In this document: piece by piece, positions 24,562 through 27,697 of the stretch
How the letters are laid out: every line of letters starts with the position of its first letter
How positions within the stretch are numbered: the stretch's first letter is position 1
DNA from: Dehalococcoidales bacterium
Lineage (GTDB): Bacteria > Chloroflexota > Dehalococcoidia > Dehalococcoidales > RBG-16-60-22
DNA length: 27,697 nucleotides
NCBI GenBank assembly: GCA_030603605.1
Contig: JAUVXN010000005.1
Span: forward strand, 1 to 27,697
Direction of reading: 5' to 3'
The notes under the pieces: generated by a model
Databases searched by the model: none
What the model was told of the DNA's origin: nothing
The model's input: only the letters and a program-made list of their open reading frames with translations
Program-made: the position numbers and the translations under genes

Positions 24562-25993
24562 ATTCCTCTACCTCCTCAATAGTGTCTGGCTCTCGGCGTC
24601 GTTTCTTAAGCTTGATGCCATCCTCGGCTCTTACCTTAGCATAAGTGCCTTTCTTCTTCCTTTTTGGTTTAGCCGTGGGCTTAACCGGCCCGGGTACCGA
24701 GATATCCTCAACAAACCTAAGCTGAGGTTTCTCTTTGGTTGGCCGGGGTTCAAAGAGAACTGGTGGCGGAGTAAGTGTTTCTTCAGGAGTCGGTGAGGGT
24801 TTGGCTACCTCGCCCTCTGGTGCCTCGGCAGACACTGAAGCTGGTTCCATAATAGCCGGTATTTCGGCGGCAGGTTCCTTCTCAATTATAGCCTCTTCTG
24901 CCTCTTCTTCTTTTTTCTCCTCCTTGGTTAAGAGCTTAGCTTTGGCTATCTTCTCTGCCTCAGCCGCTGAGGCACTCTTAATGTCAATTCGCCAACCGGT
25001 AAGCTTGGCGGCGAGCCTAGCATTCTGTCCTTCCTTACCGATGGCTAGCGATAGTTGTTTATCAGGAACAACAACAGTAGCTATCCCCTGCTCAGCATCA
25101 AGTTCAACGTTTAATATCTGGGCCGGGCTAAGAGCATTGGTAATAAAGACTGAGGCATCTGGATTCCACAGAATGACATCTATCTTTTCACCGTTTAGCT
25201 CATTCACAATATTCTGTATCCTGATGCCACGTAATCCAACGCAGCAACCAACCGGGTCAATACCTTCCTGGCGTGCGGCAACAGCCACCTTGCTCCGAAA
25301 GCCAGCTTCACGGGCAATCGATTTTAATTCCACTGTCCCGTTGAAGACCTCGGGGACCTCCAGCTCAAAAAGACGGCGGAGTAAATCCGGATGAGAACGC
25401 GATACTATCACCCGGGGTCCTTTAGCGGCCTGAGCCACCTGCAGAAGGCAAACCTTAAGCCGTTGGCCTACTCGATATCTTTCGTTACGCATCTGCTCTG
25501 CCACAGGCAATACTGATTCTGCTCTGCCCAGGTCAATAAAGACCTGCCCCGGCTCAATACGCTGCACCACCCCACTGAAAACATCACCCTCCTTATCGGC
25601 ATATTCCTCAAAGATAGCGCTATGCTCGGCTTCATGAAGACGCTGTAAGATAACTTGTTTTGCTGTCTGAGCGGCAATACGCCCGGCATTATGTGGGGTA
25701 TCCTCTACCATGATAGTGTCGTCAATTTGTGCATCTGAGTTGATTCGGTGTGCCTCGTCCAGTGATATCTCACGGCGGCTATCGGATGGCTTCTCAACTA
25801 CAGTTTTCTCAGTCCACACTTCAACTTTGCCATTAGTAGGATTAATTTTAACCGAGATATTTTGATTGGGGGCAAAATTATCCTTCTTGTAGGCGGATAC
25901 CAGCGCTGCTTCTACGGCGGCAAGAACTACTTCCCTGGGCAGGTTCTTCTCTGCCGAGAGTTGAGTTATAGCCAGTAGAAAGTCACTCTTCAT
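24557..25993 (-). CDS. nusA: Transcription termination/antitermination factor NusA
   Basis: NusA binds RNA polymerase and RNA to modulate pausing, termination and antitermination. The 478-residue protein has the N-terminal polymerase-binding domain (1-125), an S1 domain (about 135-200, [20 protein letters not shown]), KH1 (about 231-280, [20 protein letters not shown]) and KH2 (about 305-345, [20 protein letters not shown]). The tail (350-478) is unusual: a Glu/Ala/Pro-rich acidic stretch followed by a strongly basic KPKRKKKG segment, instead of the acidic repeats of enteric NusA. The promoter and terminator in its leader are listed separately. No rimP gene precedes it. Confidence 0.96.
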   Translation of the reverse strand: MKSDFLLAITQLSAEKNLPREVVLAAVEAALVSAYKKDNFAPNQNISVKINPTNGKVEVWTEKTVVEKPSDSRREISLDEAHRINSDAQIDDTIMVEDTPHNAGRIAAQTAKQVILQRLHEAEHSAIFEEYADKEGDVFSGVVQRIEPGQVFIDLGRAESVLPVAEQMRNERYRVGQRLKVCLLQVAQAAKGPRVIVSRSHPDLLRRLFELEVPEVFNGTVELKSIAREAGFRSKVAVAARQEGIDPVGCCVGLRGIRIQNIVNELNGEKIDVILWNPDASVFITNALSPAQILNVELDAEQGIATVVVPDKQLSLAIGKEGQNARLAAKLTGWRIDIKSASAAEAEKIAKAKLLTKEEKKEEEAEEAIIEKEPAAEIPAIMEPASVSAEAPEGEVAKPSPTPEETLTPPPVLFEPRPTKEKPQLRFVEDISVPGPVKPTAKPKRKKKGTYAKVRAEDGIKLKKRRREPDTIEEVEEY

Positions 25994-26014
25994 CTCAGTT
26001 TAAATCTCCCTATT

Positions 26015-26042
26015 AATTAAAAAAGTGGGACGAAACCCACTT
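26015..26042 (-). terminator. Intrinsic terminator in the nusA leader
   Basis: On the minus strand AAGTGGG and CCCACTT form a perfect 7-bp stem with loop TTTCGT, and the run continues TTTTAATTAATA, so about six U residues follow the last C-A pairs. It lies between the predicted nusA promoter (26069-26097) and the nusA ATG (25993), so it acts either as an attenuator for the operon or as the end of the YggS-family transcript. Confidence 0.75.
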
Positions 26043-26068
26043 AACTAGTCAACTCTTGCAGTTCGTAA

Positions 26069-26097
26069 ATTGTAACATGACTTGGCTTAAAATTCAA
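26069..26097 (-). promoter_or_regulatory. Sigma70-type promoter of the nusA operon
   Basis: On the minus strand: -35 TTGAAT (26097-26092), a 17-base spacer and -10 TACAAT (26074-26069). Transcription would start near 26062, about 70 bases before nusA and upstream of the leader terminator. Confidence 0.65.
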
Positions 26098-26124
26098 GCC
26101 CCTGGTTAAAAAAATTAAATAATC

Positions 26125-26805
26125 TTATGCGCTGGCTTGATTTTTTCCGTAATCCCTTTCCCCAAATATCTTACTGCCTATTCTCACTATATTAGCGCCT
26201 TCCTCCAGGGCGATTTTATAGGAATTTGTCATCCCCATTGAGAGATAGCTCATTTCTGTGGCGGGTAAATTAAGTTTCTTGATTTTCTCAAATATTTTTT
26301 TCGTTTCCACGAAATAGGGTCGGGAATCTTCCGGATTTCCAAAACGGGGTCCCATTGTCATCAGACCCATTATCCTGATATTTTGGCAAGCTGAAATCTC
26401 TCTGGCCAGTTGTTCAGCATTCTCCGGGAGTACACCCGCTTTTTGCAATTCTCGACCACTGTTTATCTCGATTAATACTGGCATTGTTTTGCCAATTTGA
26501 GCGCATCTTTTATCAATCTCCCCGGCTAATTCAATGGAATCAATGGTTTCTATCACATCGAATATCTTTACCGCTTTTTTCACCTTATTTTTTTGAAGAT
26601 GCCCTATGAAATGCCATTTCGCCTTGTTGCCGACTACTTCACAGGCTCTCTCGGCTTCCTGGACGTAGTTTTCTCCGATAATTTTTATGCCGGCTTCAAT
26701 TGCCTCCAGGATTTCTTCAGGGTTTCTTGTTTTGGCGGCGGCTACTAATTGAATCCCGTCAGGCAATTCACTTAATATTTGACTAACATTCTGCTTAATT
26801 GTCAT
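26125..26805 (-). CDS. YggS/PLPBP family pyridoxal phosphate homeostasis protein
   Basis: A 226-residue fold-III PLP-binding protein that buffers pyridoxal phosphate and affects amino acid pools; no catalytic reaction is established for the family. The PLP lysine is K25 in LVAAAKTR. Other family motifs are IGENYVQEA, WHFIGHLQKNKVKK, INSGRELQKAGV, IRIMGLMTMGP, the phosphate-binding LSMGMTNSYKIAL and VRIGSKIFGERDY. The start ATG has no clear Shine-Dalgarno. It is divergent from the tRNA-Leu gene and upstream of nusA on the same strand. Confidence 0.94.
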   Translation of the reverse strand: MTIKQNVSQILSELPDGIQLVAAAKTRNPEEILEAIEAGIKIIGENYVQEAERACEVVGNKAKWHFIGHLQKNKVKKAVKIFDVIETIDSIELAGEIDKRCAQIGKTMPVLIEINSGRELQKAGVLPENAEQLAREISACQNIRIMGLMTMGPRFGNPEDSRPYFVETKKIFEKIKKLNLPATEMSYLSMGMTNSYKIALEEGANIVRIGSKIFGERDYGKNQASA

Positions 26806-26871
26806 CAGTAATAGCTATTTTACATCAACAGCCTGGCTAACTCAATATCTGTAGCCTTGTTGAGGCACCTG

Positions 26872-26880
26872 TGGTAAAAT
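26872..26880 (+). promoter_or_regulatory. Extended -10 promoter candidate for tRNA-Leu
   Basis: TGGTAAAAT is an extended -10 (TGN plus TAAAAT). No good -35 is found 16-18 bases upstream. The predicted start near 26887 would place a long hairpin at the very 5' end of the transcript. Confidence 0.4.
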
Positions 26881-26890
26881 GGTAGCGCGT

Positions 26891-26931
26891 GTCTGGATAT
26901 TCCTTGTCTCCCTGAGATGAGGAAGGCAGAC
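26891..26931 (+). other. Long hairpin in the tRNA-Leu leader
   Basis: TTCCTTGTCTC pairs with GAGATGAGGAA (11 bp with two G-U pairs, loop CCT), and outside a small internal loop GTCTG pairs with CAGAC. The whole 41-base element ends 13 bases before the tRNA. It has no U-tract, so it is not an intrinsic terminator. Its role is unknown. Confidence 0.55.
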
Positions 26932-26944
26932 GGCATATCTTTGC

Positions 26945-27029
26945 GGGGGAGTGTCGGAACTGGCAGACGAGCATGACTTAGGATCATGTGCCGCAAGGCG
27001 TGGGGGTTCAAATCCCCCCTTCCCCACCA
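26945..27029 (+). tRNA. tRNA-Leu (anticodon UAG), CCA encoded
   Basis: The acceptor GGGGGAG pairs with CTTCCCC, followed by discriminator A and an encoded CCA (27027-27029). The anticodon stem CATGA/TCATG closes loop CTTAGGA with anticodon TAG at 26979-26981. The long variable arm GCC-GCAA-GGC marks a class II tRNA, and the T arm is GGGGG-TTCAAAT-CCCCC. The UAG anticodon with a class II arm identifies leucine. Confidence 0.96.
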
Positions 27030-27143
27030 GGCTAGATAACGTAACAGTGCTGAATCATACTTTACTGAGTTTATGCCGGCAGCGGTGATTCATAGTGGTC
27101 TAAATATTCCGGTTATTCTGATGCATAGAGGGAGGGATAATTA

Positions 27144-27697
27144 ATGAATCTAGGACTGATGCTGGAGAAGACAGTAAACAAGTATGCGGGAAAGACGGCT
27201 ATTGTTATGGGTGAGCGTCGGCTATCCTATGCCGAGCTGGATGAAGCCTCAAATAAGTTTGCTAATGCCCTGATAAAAATGGGGGTGAGGAAAGGCGACC
27301 GGGTGGCAATATTATCAGGTAATAGTCCGGAATTTGTTACTACCTATTTCGGGGTAATCAAGGCTGGCGGCATAGCTGTTCCTCTGGATATTAGATACAA
27401 GGTTGCAGAGTTAGCCTCCTTATTTGATAGCTGTCAGCCAAAGGTTGTGGTGGCGGAAAGCGACCTTCTGGAGCCGCTGGTTTCAGCCTTATCCCGATTT
27501 GAATCTGTTGAGCACGTCATAGACTTGGATTCTAGCTATCAGGAGATTATGGCAAGGAGTCCAGCACAGAAGGTTGAGGTAGCCCTTGAGCCTGACGATA
27601 TAGCTACTGTTTCCTACACCGGAGGACCTGCCAATCGTCCCCGGGGAGCGGCGTTGTCGCATGGTAGTCTTATTATTGAGGCAATCATATCCGCAGC
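27144..27697 (+). CDS. AMP-binding (acyl-CoA synthetase-like) protein, N-terminal part, runs off the window
   Basis: The frame starts at ATG 27144 with GGAGGG seven bases upstream and is open to the window end (184 codons). It matches the N-terminal domain of adenylate-forming acyl-CoA synthetases: an N-terminal helix, RRLSYAELDEASNKFANAL, GVRKGDRVAILSGNSPEFV, YFGVIKAGGIAVPLDIR, then LEPDDIATVSYTGG. The ATP phosphate-binding loop, usually YTSGTTGXPKG, reads YTGGPANRPRGAALSH. The Ser/Thr-Gly-Thr-Thr-Gly core is lost and the lysine is arginine, so normal ATP use is doubtful. Domain start, spacing and downstream LSH are otherwise normal. The C-terminal domain is outside the window. Confidence 0.85.
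   Translation, partial: MNLGLMLEKTVNKYAGKTAIVMGERRLSYAELDEASNKFANALIKMGVRKGDRVAILSGNSPEFVTTYFGVIKAGGIAVPLDIRYKVAELASLFDSCQPKVVVAESDLLEPLVSALSRFESVEHVIDLDSSYQEIMARSPAQKVEVALEPDDIATVSYTGGPANRPRGAALSHGSLIIEAIISA

Noticed and set aside
24735..25394. A 219-codon plus-strand open frame opposite nusA
   Set aside because: It is antisense to a clearly conserved nusA region, is rich in Ser/Ala from the acidic tail codons read backwards, and resembles no family.
26885..26944. A T-box or remnant tRNA before tRNA-Leu
   Set aside because: No T-box sequence, specifier loop or antiterminator is visible, and the hairpin does not form a cloverleaf.
27051..27092. Inverted repeat TGAATCA/TGATTCA between tRNA-Leu and the AMP-binding gene
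   Set aside because: Perfect 7-bp arms but a 28-base loop and no U-run; may be an operator or chance, not enough to call.
1..27697. CRISPR arrays, insertion sequences, integrases or attachment sites
   Set aside because: No spaced direct repeats, transposase motifs or flanking duplications were found; the tRNA-Leu 3' end shows no nearby second copy.

Overview
The window is a gene-dense, moderate-GC bacterial chromosome segment made almost entirely of housekeeping genes. I see no insertion sequence, prophage, integrase or CRISPR array. The gene set and order (rpsO-pnp-dapB-asd-dapA facing purA; an ino1/glycosyltransferase/CDP-alcohol transferase run; fdhD with tat genes; a DUF5679 zinc ribbon; nusA-ylxR-infB-rbfA-truB) suggest a Chloroflexota bacterium, probably an anaerobic Dehalococcoidia. 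That placement is inferred from recognised families, not from a database search.

Layout, left to right. (1) Minus strand, 5636 to 1: a sulfur/cysteine operon, Rrf2 regulator -> cysK -> cysE -> NIL-domain protein -> cysteine desulfurase. Directly behind it is a separate unit with its own promoter, a clear TPP riboswitch and an attenuator terminator, controlling an AIR-synthase-like protein and a stand-alone ThiN-domain protein. (2) Plus strand, 5779-8371: a beta-CASP metallo-beta-lactamase RNase-like protein and an MscS-family channel. (3) Minus strand, 10650-8434: fdhD-tatA-tatA/B-tatC, linking formate dehydrogenase maturation to Tat export. (4) Plus strand, 10824-16080: rpsO, pnp, dapB, asd, dapA, ending at a strong bidirectional terminator. 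(5) Minus strand, 20509-16210: ino1, a PimA-like glycosyltransferase, a phosphatidylinositol(phosphate)-synthase-like enzyme and purA. (6) Minus strand, 26805-20827: a YggS/PLPBP gene, then nusA-ylxR-infB-rbfA-truB behind a promoter and a leader terminator, then the small DUF5679 gene with its own promoter. (7) Plus strand, 26872 to the end: a structured leader, tRNA-Leu(UAG), and the start of an AMP-binding (acyl-CoA synthetase-like) gene that runs off the window.

How the parts fit together. The Rrf2 operon makes cysteine and mobilises its sulfur. The adjacent riboswitch unit uses TPP sensing to control a probable thiamine phosphate module. The inositol genes form a plausible pathway from glucose-6-phosphate to inositol phosphate, to phosphatidylinositol (phosphate), to a glycosylated phosphoinositide. 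The nusA operon is the usual transcription/translation-coupling cluster, but no rimP lies before nusA.

Most notable observations: the TPP riboswitch over an AIRS-like/ThiN pair; a ylxR gene with no ATG/GTG/TTG start that preserves its Cys motif, where an ATT start coupled to the nusA stop fits best; an intrinsic terminator in the nusA leader; a PIM-like lipid locus outside Actinobacteria; a substituted GTPase G1 motif in IF-2; and a degenerate ATP-binding loop in the terminal adenylate-forming enzyme. Promoters placed from hexamers also correct two starts (Rrf2 and DUF5679), because the longest reading frames begin upstream of the predicted transcription start.
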